Notes under the pieces: model-generated
The model's input: the letters and a program-made list of their open reading frames with translations, nothing else
What the model was told of the DNA's origin: nothing
The model's database searches: none
Shown here: positions 23,522 through 33,204 of the stretch, in pieces
Position numbering within the stretch: the stretch's first letter is position 1
Layout of the letters: the number at the start of each line of letters is the position of its first letter
Source of the DNA: Sphingobium sp. Ant17
Lineage (GTDB): Bacteria; Pseudomonadota; Alphaproteobacteria; Sphingomonadales; Sphingomonadaceae
Assembly (NCBI RefSeq): GCF_000588875.1
Contig: NZ_JEMV01000034.1
Span: 336-33,939, forward strand
Direction of reading: 5' to 3'
DNA length: 33,604 nucleotides
Program-made: the position numbers and the translations under genes

Positions 23522-24718
23522 ATGGCGACCCTTGCCCCCATGAACGAAAGCCCCCGCGTCACGGCGCCCTATCGGATCGATGTCTCGCGCGGACGCATGA
23601 GCAGCCGCGTATCGTCCGAGTGGTTCTCCCGTCCCGACGACGAGAAATATCTCTCGCTGACCAGTCTCTATGATGCCGTGCGCGGCCGCGCGGACCGTGC
23701 GACCACGCGTATCGTTGAAAGCCGGTCGATCCGGGTCGAGGCGAAAAGCGACAATCCAGAACGGCTGATGCTGGTGGCGCCTGGCGATGATCGACCGCTT
23801 GCACCCACCAACTGGTCCTTTGGCCAGGTGGCAAGTCTCGTCGGTGCTCCGGCTTCCTATCTGCGCCAGCTTCCTGCCGCGCTTGCCGGCATCAACCTGC
23901 AGCATGGGTTGATCAACCACCGGGGCGAGCAGGTCAAACTGCTCCAGACCGAGAATGGTCGCACCGAATTGCGGGCGGCGACCGGGTCGGAATATGGCAG
24001 GATCTTCGACTGGGAACTGGTCCAGGCGGTGATGGCCTTTGCCGGCGATGGCGTCGGCGACACGCGCTGGAAGGTGCCCGGAACGATCGACTGGGCCGGC
24101 ATGACCTATAACCCGCATGTCGATATCACCAGGGAGACGACCACGCTCTACGCATCGGACCGGGACATTTTCCTGTTCCTCGTGGACGACACGCACCCTA
24201 TCGAGGCTGGCAAACTTCCGAATGGCGATCCCGACCTTTATTTCCGAGGGTTCTACGCCTGGAACAGTGAGGTCGGGTCCAAAACCCTCGGGATCGCGAC
24301 CTTCTATCTGCGCGGTGTGTGCGCCAACCGGTGTCTGTGGGGTGTCGAGAATTTCGAGGAGGTCAATATCCGCCACTCGAAATTCGCCGGCGCCCGTTTT
24401 GCCCATCAGGCCGCGCCCGCGCTCGAGCATTTCGCGAACTCCTCGCCGTCGCATTTCATCTCCGGCATCAAAGCCGCTCGCGAGCGGATCGTCGCGCGCA
24501 AGGAGGAAGAGCGCGAACCCTTCCTGCGCAAACGCGGCTTTTCCAAGGCCGAGACGGCAAAGATCATCCAGACCGTGCTGGCCGAGGAAGGCCGTCCGCC
24601 TGAATCCATCTATGATTTCGTCCAGGGCATAACGGCGCTGGCCCGATCGAAGCCGCATCAGGACAGCCGCCTCGATCTGGAGAACAAGGCCAGAAAGCTG
24701 CTCGAACAGGCGCTTTGA
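23522..24718 (+). CDS. DUF932-domain protein
   Basis: A 398-residue protein of the DUF932 phage/plasmid family. Family-typical stretches include LAPTNWSFGQVASLVGAPAS then YLRQLPAALAG, and GFYAWNSEVGSKTLGIATFY then LRGVCANRCLWG. The C-terminal third is helical and charged (ARERIVARKEEEREPFLRKR). The family is widespread on plasmids and prophages; the molecular role is unsettled, with links to recombination or anti-restriction proposed. AAGGAG precedes the ATG. It begins the second large plus-strand block, divergent from the PIN module. Confidence 0.85.
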   Translation: MATLAPMNESPRVTAPYRIDVSRGRMSSRVSSEWFSRPDDEKYLSLTSLYDAVRGRADRATTRIVESRSIRVEAKSDNPERLMLVAPGDDRPLAPTNWSFGQVASLVGAPASYLRQLPAALAGINLQHGLINHRGEQVKLLQTENGRTELRAATGSEYGRIFDWELVQAVMAFAGDGVGDTRWKVPGTIDWAGMTYNPHVDITRETTTLYASDRDIFLFLVDDTHPIEAGKLPNGDPDLYFRGFYAWNSEVGSKTLGIATFYLRGVCANRCLWGVENFEEVNIRHSKFAGARFAHQAAPALEHFANSSPSHFISGIKAARERIVARKEEEREPFLRKRGFSKAETAKIIQTVLAEEGRPPESIYDFVQGITALARSKPHQDSRLDLENKARKLLEQAL

Positions 24719-24811
24719 GGCCCGGCGCCGCCGCTCTCATGCCTTCTCCACCTCCCTCCTCGCCATCCCGGTCATTCGCCCGGGTGGCCATCGTTATGAA
24801 AGGATGCCGCC

Positions 24812-25024
24812 ATGCGCGCCCATTCGTCCCCGCCCCTGCCGCAATTCATCGTCGACATCGCCTTCTTCAGCGGCGGCGAGCGATATGCCACCGAGACTTA
24901 CACCGTTCCCGCATCCACCTGGTTTGCTGCGGAGCAACAGGCGCTGCAGATGTCGGTAAACAGCGTCTATGACGATGCGCGCATTCCTGACCTCAGCCGA
25001 ACCGCCACTGTCCGCACGGCCTGA
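24812..25024 (+). CDS. Small hypothetical protein (70 aa)
   Basis: A short soluble protein, QFIVDIAFFSGGERYATETY and TWFAAEQQALQMSV, with GAAAGGA about ten bases upstream of the ATG. No family recognised. It lies between the DUF932 and DUF5983-like genes on the same strand, probably in one transcription unit. Confidence 0.55.
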   Translation: MRAHSSPPLPQFIVDIAFFSGGERYATETYTVPASTWFAAEQQALQMSVNSVYDDARIPDLSRTATVRTA

Positions 25025-25144
25025 TCATGCTCTGCGATCAATTTCGATGACAGCACTTGCGAACCGGAATCCTGGGACGGGTGTGCCGATCCAGCCGCTG
25101 TCCGAACCGTGGGCGCCGTGCCACCTCCCCCTGGAGCCATCTCC

Positions 25145-26101
25145 ATGACCCGCTACACATTATCCCATCTCGAAACCGCTGCTTGTCTTTGGGAAGCGGT
25201 CCTCGAACTGCGCGATCGGCCAGAGACCACTCCCGATGCAAGCAGTCTGGCGCTCGCCTTGCGCAAATGCGTCGATACGCTCGGTACAGCGGCGCTGCGT
25301 CTGATCGTGGTAGGCTGGGTCGATGCGGTCGAGGCTGCATGGCGCACCGTCGAAGGCGAATATCCGTTGTCGTTCGATTGGGATTTCGTGCCCCGTTGGA
25401 TTGCCGACATGATCGACTGGTCAGTTCCGCGCCGTCCCGTCATTCGCGCAACTGCGCCGGTTCGGTACGTCAGATCGACGTCGTTTCCACCTATAGGATA
25501 TGACGCACCCCCCCCAACCGCGATTGGGACCAGCCATGAGGACCATCTGGCGATAGAGGTCCACACTGCCGTGATTGAACATCGGCATGGAATGAATATC
25601 CACGTCGCAGTCGATGCGACGGCTCTCGATGTGGAAATCGCTGCTTATTGCCGTGAATATTGGAGCGAGATCGACGACGCGCGCGACCCGGATAACCTGT
25701 CCGACACAGAGGCGATATCAAGCTATTTCGAATGTCATCCGTCGGAAAGCTGCACGAAGGATCGCATACGTATTGCGCCCGTCGCAAATCCGTCTCCCCT
25801 TGCTGCCGGATCGATCGAGCAGGGTCGCTATTGCGTGCTGTCGACCGCCCATCTCACGGTCTATACTGCCTCATGTCTCGATAAATGGGCGTCCTGGCCG
25901 CCCAGCGACCGACCGATCGATATTGCGGCTTCCGTTTATGGCTGGTTCGTGCCGACGCGTGCCATCAATCCTGATCGGAGCGCGCAGTTGCCGCAGGATC
26001 TGCTGCGGCTCATCGCCTTTGGCCGCGAGCGCGGCTTTCAGTTCCTGCTCTTCGACTGTGACGGCAGCGACATCGACGGGTTGCCGCTGCACGATTGGTA
26101 A
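25145..26101 (+). CDS. DUF5983-like protein with unknown N-terminal domain
   Basis: A 318-residue protein. The last ~90 residues fit DUF5983: CVLSTAHLTVYTA, SVYGWFVPTR, LPQDLLRLIAFGRERGFQF and LLFDCDGSDIDGLP. The N-terminal 230 residues are not recognised, and contain WDFVPRWIADMIDWS and an acidic segment. The ATG at 25145 has GGAG nine bases upstream; the frame is open slightly earlier. A second copy of the C-terminal domain occurs in the gene at 29578. Function unknown. It converges with the DUF6880-like gene. Confidence 0.65.
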   Translation: MTRYTLSHLETAACLWEAVLELRDRPETTPDASSLALALRKCVDTLGTAALRLIVVGWVDAVEAAWRTVEGEYPLSFDWDFVPRWIADMIDWSVPRRPVIRATAPVRYVRSTSFPPIGYDAPPPTAIGTSHEDHLAIEVHTAVIEHRHGMNIHVAVDATALDVEIAAYCREYWSEIDDARDPDNLSDTEAISSYFECHPSESCTKDRIRIAPVANPSPLAAGSIEQGRYCVLSTAHLTVYTASCLDKWASWPPSDRPIDIAASVYGWFVPTRAINPDRSAQLPQDLLRLIAFGRERGFQFLLFDCDGSDIDGLPLHDW

Positions 26102-26138
26102 GGGGCTTTCCGACTGGTCGGCTGTGGCTTTCAAGAAA

Positions 26139-27535
26139 TTACGCGAATTTACCCGCGACCTGATTCCAGAAGCCGATCTTGCGTCCATGCACCTTGCGAA
26201 GATCGGCCAGCCAGTCATCATGCGGTACGACATCGACATCGCCTGCGATACGGTCGGCCAAATCCGTCGCGGCTGCAAAGTCCCGCGCGGCATAGGGGTA
26301 GTATTTCGAACTCGCCCGGTCGAGCACGCCAGTCACCAGTCGGCGATAGAGCAGGGTGGCCCCACCCGGATCGGCCTGAGCCAATGCCTCGGCGGCGGGA
26401 CGGAGAACATCGTAAGTCCGGGCTTCCAGCTCTTCGAGCCTTTCCCTTGCCAGCCTGCCCGCGCGCTTGAGATCGGGCCAGGCAATGAGGAATTCCAGTG
26501 CCGATGTCGCTCGATCATAGGTCATGGCCTGATCGAGAGCCTGCCTTTCCGCAGCGACATCCTCGAAATCAGGCAAAGCCTGAGCCAGTCGCGCAACGCC
26601 TGAGCGTCGAGCCAGCGGTCGAAGATCGCCTTGCGCTGCGCCTGCACATCGTCCCTGTGGCCCAGCGTCTCAAAGGCGCGTAATTTGAGATCGGCGAGTT
26701 CGCGCTCGTTATGGCTGCGCTCAACCGGTGCGTCGATCCAGTCAAGGGCTTCTGCCGCACGACCATGTGCGATCAATCGGGCGGCCACCTGCGCATTGAG
26801 TACGGGGTTGCGACGATCGGGATCGACAGTTGCAATATAGGCGTCCACATCGCCGTCGAGGTCGGCGAGTTTGGGTAGCAGCCAGCCGACCTTATAGTCG
26901 AACTGTCGCCGGTCATTCCCTGTCTTCGCCGCCTGCCGCTCAAGCAGCATCCCGCGCAAGGCTGCGCGGCCCTTCTGCCCCAAGGCTGGAGAAGCCGCTT
27001 CCGGCAGATCGTCGAAGACGCCATAACCGTCGCCCTCGACAAGCATCAGAATGTCACCTGCCAGCAGCTCGACATCGGACATGTCCGCCTGGCACCATAG
27101 TCGGCCAAGATCCTCACCGCCCTGCCGGAATATCTCGCCAAGCGACCCGCTGCTGTCGTCCGACCTTTCGAACACCGGCTCGGCAAGGCTCAGGAACAGC
27201 CGCATGCTATCGATCGCCTGGCTCAGAGAGTGTTCGGCCAGCGGCCCCATGATCGCTTCGCGTAACTGATCGAGTTCGCGCGCGAGTGCAGGGGCCTTGT
27301 CCCATTCGACGAACCCGCGCGAACGCCGGATGGTCTTCAGTCGCTTGTCGATCTCGTGGGCCAGCGCGCCGCCATCGTGCCTGGCCGCCAGTTCCATGCG
27401 GACGGCGCGGGCGAATATGGCGTCACGCTCCGCCTGGGCCAGGACAATCCGGGCAAGGCGCGCTGGTCCCAGCGCTTCGATCGCCTCGAGCGTCATCCTG
27501 CCGGTGCCGCGTTTACCACTGCCAGAGGTCGCCAT
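26139..27535 (-). CDS. DUF6880-like protein, frameshifted as read
   Basis: Two overlapping minus-strand frames (27535-26522 and 26576-26139) form one ~465-residue protein. One base is missing near 26574-26583; restoring it gives RDWLRLLPDFEDVAAERQAL across the junction. The protein is helical throughout (DKRLKTIRRSRGFVEWDKAP; FDYKVGWLLPKLADLDGDVD; HNERELADLKLRAFETLGHR), with repeated helix pairs resembling TPR-type arrays. The family name is from memory. Its ATG overlaps the upstream small gene's stop (TGATG), so the two are coupled. Confidence 0.65.
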
Positions 27536-27711
27536 CAGATGTCTTCACCTCCCGACCGTCCTGCCCCCTTGACCAGCGCAAGCAGCATGGCGTGCAGCAC
27601 CTCTTCCGCGCGCTCGCGCCGCGCCGGATCGGCGGCGGAAATGTCCCGGCGTATCCAGTCCGGCAGGCGGCGCAGAAAGTCGGTGAGTTGCGAATCCAGA
27701 TCCTGAGGCAT
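27535..27711 (-). CDS. Small hypothetical protein upstream of the DUF6880-like gene
   Basis: A 58-residue, helical protein: MPQDLDSQLTDFLRRLPDWI then RRDISAADPARRERAEEVLH. I chose ATG 27711 because GAAGG lies upstream and the longer open frame would cross the divergent G-rich leader. It ends in a TGATG overlap with the next gene. Family not recognised. Confidence 0.5.
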   Translation of the reverse strand: MPQDLDSQLTDFLRRLPDWIRRDISAADPARRERAEEVLHAMLLALVKGAGRSGGEDI

Positions 27712-27783
27712 TCCCTGTCCTTCGCAGTCCGGGACCGCTGCCGCAATATCGGATGCATAGTGGCATCCGCGGCCCTGGAAGAC

Positions 27784-27816
27784 GAACGGAGGGGAGGGAG
27801 CGGGGCGGGGTGAGGG
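27784..27816 (+). promoter_or_regulatory. G/A-rich leader with a G-quadruplex motif before the HSP90-like gene
   Basis: GGGGAGGGAGCGGGGCGGGG (27791-27810) contains four G-runs of three or more with loops of one to three bases, a standard G-quadruplex pattern. It lies about 35 bp upstream of the ATG at 27844, in the divergent region with the small gene at 27711. Confidence 0.4.
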
Positions 27817-27843
27817 TTCCAGTCCGGACCCAGGGAGATCACC

Positions 27844-29512
27844 ATGCCCCTTCCCGCAACGATCCATAGCACTGTCAGTCCGGACGCGATCCGCCGCGCG
27901 TCACGCCTTTTTTCAGGCGACAGCCGGGACTGCCTTCATGAGATGTTCCAGAATGCCAGGCGCGCCGGTGCCACCTGCATCGCGGTCGATCTGACCGAAC
28001 AGGATGGCCGATACCTTCTGCACATCCGCGATGATGGCTGCGGCATCGATGATCCCGCCGCCCTGCTGATGCTGGGCCATTCGGGCTGGGGCGATGACAT
28101 TGCCCGCAGCGAAGACCCGGCCGGCATGGGCATGTTCAGCCTGGCCGGCCGCGCGGTCGAAATCCAGTCCTTCTCTCCCTCTGCGGGCACAGCCTGGAAA
28201 GTCCAGATTCCGGCAGACGCATGGGACAGCGGCGCGCCGCTTGCCATCGCCCCGGCCATGATCGGTTGGGGCACGCTGATCTCGATCGAACTGCCGCCCG
28301 ACTGGAAGCAAGGCTTGTCTGCGGTCGTCGCCGATGCAGCCCGTCACTATCCCTTACCGGTCACCTTGAACGAAACGCTGCTGCCCCGCGAAGACTTCCT
28401 CAAGGACGCCATATTTGTCGAAAAACGCCTGCGGCTGCCGTATCGGTGTCTATGATCGGGATCCTGATTGGCCAAGAGACCAACGCATCAATTTTCACGG
28501 GCACCGCGTCAAATGCGCCTTGCCGACGGTGCGGGAAGAAAAGGATAGCGGCAGTCTCTGGACGGTCCGGATCGATATTATGGATGCGCCGGAAATTCAT
28601 ATGGTTCTGCCGGCGCGCAAGGAAGTTATCGACAACGCGGCATTGAAGGCCCTTCACGACGCTGCCGAGCAGATCCTGTACAAGGCCATAGCGACCCGGC
28701 CAGACCACCGGCTGCCTTTTACCGCCTGGCAGCGAGCCTGCGAGCTGGGCGTCACGCTGCCGCAAGCGCGCTCAGGGCTGGCGATCTGGCGGCCGCAGAC
28801 AGCCGACGACTGTCATGGGCGCAGCAGCCGCATGATCGCTCCTGAAGGCGCAATGCTGATCGTGCCGGCGCTGGAGCCCGATATCGCGCAGGCGCTTGCG
28901 CTGGCGCGGGGCAAACCGCCCATCCAGGACGTGCAACTCGTCGAGGCGGAAGACGCGCTGCAAGGCTATGCCTGGTATGACAATCTCCCGGTGATCAGGG
29001 ATATTTCCCTGCGCATCGACCGGGAAGGCTCCGTGCATCGCTATGACGACGATATGTGTCTCCCCGCCGATTTCGCTTGTGGCCTGGTCGACCGGATCGT
29101 CATCGACCTGCCGGTTTGTGAAACCGGTCGCACGGACGCGCCACGCAGCGTCCATTCCATCGAAATCCCGGCGCTCGTCTGCCGCAATGGCGGTTGGGAT
29201 ATTGAGGAGGCCATCATCCTGGCCACGCGCGATGATGGTATCACCCCGGACAGACTGAGCCGCATGATCTATGCGACGATCTTCTGTGGGGCTGATGATG
29301 GCGACTGCGACAGCTGGGACACCCAGTCGCGATCCTTCGAACGCGAGGCGCGGCAGCACGCTACGCATATCCTCCTTGGGGAGGACGCTGCCACCCTGGA
29401 AGCCATCAACATGAGCGCATGGGATAATCTGAGCTGGCTGATCCCGCTCGATCGCAAGATCGTCATTCACGCCGAGCGCGGTGCCATCACGGTCGATTTC
29501 TTGCCGAATTGA
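27844..29512 (+). CDS. HSP90-like (GHKL) ATPase protein, frameshifted as read
   Basis: Two frames (27844-28455 and 28415-29512) form a ~555-residue protein. The N-terminal domain is a GHKL ATP-binding fold with N box CLHEMFQNARRAG (Glu 33, Asn 37), G1 box IRDDGCGIDD (61-70) and G2 box GMGMFSLAG (94-102). The C-terminal 350 residues are not recognised. The break is a five-A run at 28421-28425; with four A the reading continues as VENACGCRIGVYDRDPD. GGGAG lies upstream of the ATG. GHKL proteins include chaperones, MutL and several phage-defence ATPases. It is followed on the same strand by the zinc-ribbon/DUF5983, HerA-like and SANT-repeat genes. Confidence 0.75.
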
Positions 29513-29577
29513 AAGGGCGCCTGAGTTTGCTCGCCGCGCCTGTCACCCCTGTCCCAACCCAATCAAGGAGACCGGCC

Positions 29578-30140
29578 ATGCGCCGCTTCCCCGTCTGCGC
29601 CTGTTCGACAGCGCATCTTCCCCGCGCCGAGAATGACGCCATCGACCGGCTGATCCAGCACGCGCCGCGAAGGAGCGGCCGGATCATCGTCAATCATCCG
29701 ATCCTGTCGATCGAGGCCCACCAATATGGCTTCTGGGTCCATCTTGCTTCATCGATGACTGGCCCGATCGCCCCGATGGGCTTTCGCCTGAATTCTGGGC
29801 TTTGCTGTCGGACGCCCGCAAGGCTGGAGCGAATTGGCTGAGCTTCGACCGTGATGAACCGCCTTCCGATCGGTTCCCGGTCTTCGCGGCCGGGCAGGGG
29901 GAGGCAACGGGCGACGCCGGGAAATCGGTCAATGCCGCAAACCCCGCTGCCAGGATCACGATCCGCTGTTCTGCATGTGGCAGCGCCGAGGTGATGCGCG
30001 ATGCCTGGGCGCGCTGGGACGATGATGCCCAGGACTGGGCGCTTGGCGCTGTCTTCGACGCAGCTTTTTGCGAGGCCTGTGAAAAGGACGCCACGCTGTC
30101 CCAACAGCCGCTCAAAGGATGGCAGCACAGCCATTCCTGA
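29578..30140 (+). CDS. DUF5983-like plus zinc-ribbon protein, frameshifted as read
   Basis: From ATG 29578 (AAGGAG eight bases upstream) the frame reads MRRFPVCACSTAHLPRAEND and HQYGFWVHLASS. It then shifts near 29753, where one G appears to be missing. The continuation is DDWPDRPDGLSPEFWALLSD, ARKAGANWLSFDRDEPPSD, and a C-terminal segment with two CxxC pairs (CSACGS and CEAC), probably a zinc ribbon. The restored protein has about 187 residues. The CxSTAHL, YGFWV and LxFDxD landmarks match the DUF5983-like end of the 25145 gene. Function unknown. Confidence 0.65.
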
Positions 30141-30235
30141 TTGCCAGGCCGCCAGGCCACTTATCGCGTCAAGCCCATTCCCTCGACCAGCATCTCCGGC
30201 CGCTCTGCGCGACGCCGGGTGAAGAAGGACATCAG

Positions 30236-31438
30236 ATGACCATCGCCAACCATGATTTCACCCGTGACACGAAAGTCCCGCTCGGCCGCTCTTCAACGGG
30301 TCCGCTCGAACTGGATCTCGGCAAGCTGATGTCGGGGCGCTGTCTGATTCAGGGATCTTCGGGTGCGGGCAAAAGCCAGACGCTGCGCCGGATCATCGAA
30401 GAAGCCTTCGACTATCTCACCACCATCATTGTCGACCCGGAAGGCGAGTTCGCCAACCTTGCTACGCATATCGGCGCAACGACGGTCATCGCGCGCGAAT
30501 ATGCCAATGATGGTCTCACAGCGCTCGCGCTGCGAACGCGGCAGCATCGTATCGCCCTCCATCTCGACCTTACCGATCTGGAGCCCGATCATCGTATCGA
30601 GAAAGCGGCGGCCTTCTTTGCGGGCCTGCTCTCGACACCGCGCGAACATTGGGCTCACACCGTGCTGGTATGTATCGACGAGGCGCATCTGCTCGCGCCA
30701 CATATGGCAGCCTCGGCCCGCGACGCGGAGACCCGCCGTCTGGGCGTCGCCACCTTGACGGATATGTGCGCGCGGGGTCGCAAGCGCGGCATTGGCACGA
30801 TAATCGCGACCCAGCGTCTCGCCAAGCTCGCAAGTTCGGTGGTTTCCGAACTGCACAATCATCTGATCGGCCTCAATGTCTTCGACCGCGATGTTGCGCG
30901 CGCTGCCGATCTTCTCGGGTTCGGCAGCGACCAGGCGGCGCTGCTGCGCCAGCTTCCGCCCGGCGAATTCTTCGCCTTTGGCCCCGCGCTCGCGGCGATC
31001 CCAGTGCTGGCGAAGATCGATCCCACGATCACCCCCCATATCGGGCGCACGCCCGATCTCGTCGCTGCCGCCGATCTTGATGCCGATGAAAGCCGGACCC
31101 TGCTCGATCTTGACACCCTGCGCGAGGTCGCGCCGACCAGAGGGAACCAGGTGACCATGCGAGGCCAACGCGCGCTCGACGCCTTCCTCCTCGATCCCGC
31201 CGCCCCCGCCGCTGCACGGATTGTCGGCGCGCTGGGCAGCATAGCGCCCAACGCCACCACGGCGGACGATCTGGTGCGGCACCTTGCCCTGCCTGCGAAC
31301 GATATCGATGCCGGGCTCGACCTGCTCGCCGCGATCGGTGCGTCCGACACCATGCCGCGCGGCGATACGCGGATCGCGCGGCTGTCTGCCCGGTTGCGCC
31401 TGCGTGTCGTCGATACGCCCGTTATCGGCCTGGTCTGA
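30236..31438 (+). CDS. HerA-like / DUF87 P-loop ATPase
   Basis: A 400-residue FtsK/HerA-superfamily ATPase. It has Walker A GSSGAGKS (40-47), the IIVDPEGEFANLA stretch typical of HerA/DUF87, Walker B LVCIDEAH (144-151) and the sensor-like ATQRLAKL (191-198). Such hexameric ATPases pump or translocate DNA, often with the nuclease NurA or in defence and conjugation systems. No NurA-like gene is adjacent; the nearest ATP-using neighbour is the HSP90-like gene. The ATG at 30236 has GAAGAAGGA upstream; the open frame before it overlaps the preceding gene and is not conserved-looking. Thirteen bases separate it from the next gene. Confidence 0.8.
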   Translation: MTIANHDFTRDTKVPLGRSSTGPLELDLGKLMSGRCLIQGSSGAGKSQTLRRIIEEAFDYLTTIIVDPEGEFANLATHIGATTVIAREYANDGLTALALRTRQHRIALHLDLTDLEPDHRIEKAAAFFAGLLSTPREHWAHTVLVCIDEAHLLAPHMAASARDAETRRLGVATLTDMCARGRKRGIGTIIATQRLAKLASSVVSELHNHLIGLNVFDRDVARAADLLGFGSDQAALLRQLPPGEFFAFGPALAAIPVLAKIDPTITPHIGRTPDLVAAADLDADESRTLLDLDTLREVAPTRGNQVTMRGQRALDAFLLDPAAPAAARIVGALGSIAPNATTADDLVRHLALPANDIDAGLDLLAAIGASDTMPRGDTRIARLSARLRLRVVDTPVIGLV

Positions 31439-31450
31439 ACGGAGAGTGCC

Positions 31451-32749
31451 ATGAAAGAGACAAGCTTCGATCTCGACGCTGAAATCGTCGAACTCACCCC
31501 GTTCGTCCCTGACCAGCAAACGGGTACAACCGCGCCACTTGCCGAACTGGCTTTCCGTGCCGACGCATGGCTCCCCGATGAAATGCTGCGTTTGCGCGCC
31601 GCCTTCGCCGATGACTGCACGCTAGAGGAGATTGCCACAGTGCTGGGCCGATCGCGTGCCAGCATCGCCACGCGTATCTATGATCTTGGCCTCCGCCGAA
31701 ACTCGCGGCGATCCTGGATCGCGTGGGAGGATGAGGAACTGGCGCGCTGCTATATGCACGAACCAACCGCGACACTGGCTGCCCGCCTAGGCCGCGCTGT
31801 CAGCGCCCTCTATGCCCGTGCGCAACTGCTCGGACTCTCCGAGCCCGGATCGCCGCCCTATAGCGGTTGGGAAGATGCACAGCTTCGCGCCGGGTACGCC
31901 AAGGGTGTTCCCGTCGCCCAGATTGCCAGCCTCATCGGCCGTCCCTTCGCTGGCGTCATCTCCCGCGCTTCGGCGCTGGGTCTGCGCCATGCCTGCCAGC
32001 CGGACGACTGGAGCGACGCGGAAATGGCTCGCGCACTCACACTCGCGGCCACAGGCGTGCCCTATGTCGTCATTGCCAGGGCGCTCGCTTCTGAGGGATT
32101 TCCGGCCCGGAACAGTCGCAGCCTTGGCCAACGCCTTCGCAAACTGGGTTACGGCAGAGGGTGGGGCAGGCCGTGGACCATCGAGGAAGACGAACTGCTG
32201 CGCCACGCCTACGCTACCGGGGCGAGCCTTACGCCCCTGCGGGAGCGGCTTGGCCGCAGCCCGCATTCCATCCGCTGGCGTGCAGAGGCGCTTGGCTTGC
32301 GCGGCACGCATGTCCGCCGCGACGGGTTTCGACAGGGACCGGTCTGGACGGCCGGGGAAGAAGCCCGGTTGCGAGCGGATTATGGCAAGGTCCCGACACG
32401 GGACATTGCCCAGAACCTTGGTCGCGGTGTGCGCGCTGTCCTCTATCATGCCAATCGCCTGGAGCTCGTGCATGGCTTCATGCGCGCGTTCAGTACGGAC
32501 GAGGATTGCGCCATCCGCAACGCCTGGACCCATGGCGTCTCAATGGTTGATGTCGCCCAGGCGCTTGGCCGCGATCCCGCCGTCATCGGTAAGCGCGCCG
32601 CACGTATCGGCTGTCGGTTCAACGATCCGGCCAGACCGTCCCGAGGCCCCAGGACCCGGCGGGCAAATCGCACACCCGTCACGCTTCAAAGCCTGCTTGC
32701 ACTTAAATCCGCTGAGGCGGTCGATGCAAACCGGTCAATCGCTGCCTGA
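31451..32749 (+). CDS. Protein of about seven Myb/SANT-like helix-turn-helix repeats
   Basis: A 432-residue protein built almost wholly of repeats of 40-50 residues. Each has an acidic W-x-x-x-E/D-x-x-L start, an IA-x-x-LGR helix and a closing A-x-x-LGL. I place them at about 40-82, 92-130, 140-179, 187-235, 242-284, 299-340 and 348-390. Examples are PWTIEEDELLRHAYATGASL and VWTAGEEARLRADYGKVPTR. The pattern matches Myb/SANT or GcrA-like DNA-binding modules, so extended sequence-specific DNA binding is inferred. The tail is basic (GPRTRRANRTP). GGAG lies upstream of the ATG. It is probably co-transcribed with the HerA-like gene. Confidence 0.75.
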   Translation: MKETSFDLDAEIVELTPFVPDQQTGTTAPLAELAFRADAWLPDEMLRLRAAFADDCTLEEIATVLGRSRASIATRIYDLGLRRNSRRSWIAWEDEELARCYMHEPTATLAARLGRAVSALYARAQLLGLSEPGSPPYSGWEDAQLRAGYAKGVPVAQIASLIGRPFAGVISRASALGLRHACQPDDWSDAEMARALTLAATGVPYVVIARALASEGFPARNSRSLGQRLRKLGYGRGWGRPWTIEEDELLRHAYATGASLTPLRERLGRSPHSIRWRAEALGLRGTHVRRDGFRQGPVWTAGEEARLRADYGKVPTRDIAQNLGRGVRAVLYHANRLELVHGFMRAFSTDEDCAIRNAWTHGVSMVDVAQALGRDPAVIGKRAARIGCRFNDPARPSRGPRTRRANRTPVTLQSLLALKSAEAVDANRSIAA

Positions 32750-32773
32750 ACCTATTCCAGCATGGAGGCCATG

Positions 32774-32980
32774 ATGCCCTCGTCCGATCTGCCCGCCCGG
32801 TTGTCACCTTGCCGGCGCCGCTTATGCTCATTCGATCACGCCTATAAAATCGCCCTCAATCTTCGGCGGGACACCGGCATCCCGCATTATGTCATCCGCG
32901 GGATCGTACCCTTGCAGGCCTATCGGGTGACGACAAGGCCGCCGGCCTGGCCGGATCGCTGGCTGGCGATGGCGGCATGA
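32774..32980 (+). CDS. Small basic hypothetical protein (68 aa)
   Basis: It reads MPSSDLPARLSPCRRRLCSF then HAYKIALNLRRDTGIPHYVI, ending RPPAWPDRWLAMAA. GGAGG (32764-32768) favours the ATG at 32774 over those at 32762 or 32771. The family is not recognised; it sits between the SANT-repeat gene and DUF736 and ends before a terminator. Confidence 0.5.
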   Translation: MPSSDLPARLSPCRRRLCSFDHAYKIALNLRRDTGIPHYVIRGIVPLQAYRVTTRPPAWPDRWLAMAA

Positions 32981-33064
32981 TCTCACCATGCGCACCGCTA
33001 CCGCTATTCACCCGACCGTAGCCCCACCGCGCCTTCAGCCTCGCGCGCCATCCACCAGCGCTGC

Positions 33065-33106
33065 CCCCGGCAGGGCTGTATTGGCGACCCGTCCTGCCGG
33101 GGTTTT
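33065..33106 (+). terminator. Intrinsic terminator
   Basis: A perfect 10-bp stem, CCCCGGCAGG (33065-33074) with CCTGCCGGGG (33093-33102), an 18-nt loop and TTTT. It ends the plus-strand block that finishes with the small gene at 32980. Confidence 0.7.
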
Positions 33107-33204
33107 GCGCTGAATTGTGGGCCGGTCGCAGGGCTGCGCGTGGCGGAGGGGCGAGCGTCGCGCGGGAAGGATGGGGAGCGCTGTCCTCCGGGCGGGCGGT
33201 GCGC

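Noticed and set aside
23341..23562. Extended antitoxin start on the minus strand
   Set aside because: It would cross the promoter/operator and the DUF932 leader; the ATG at 23340 has GAAAGGAGG.
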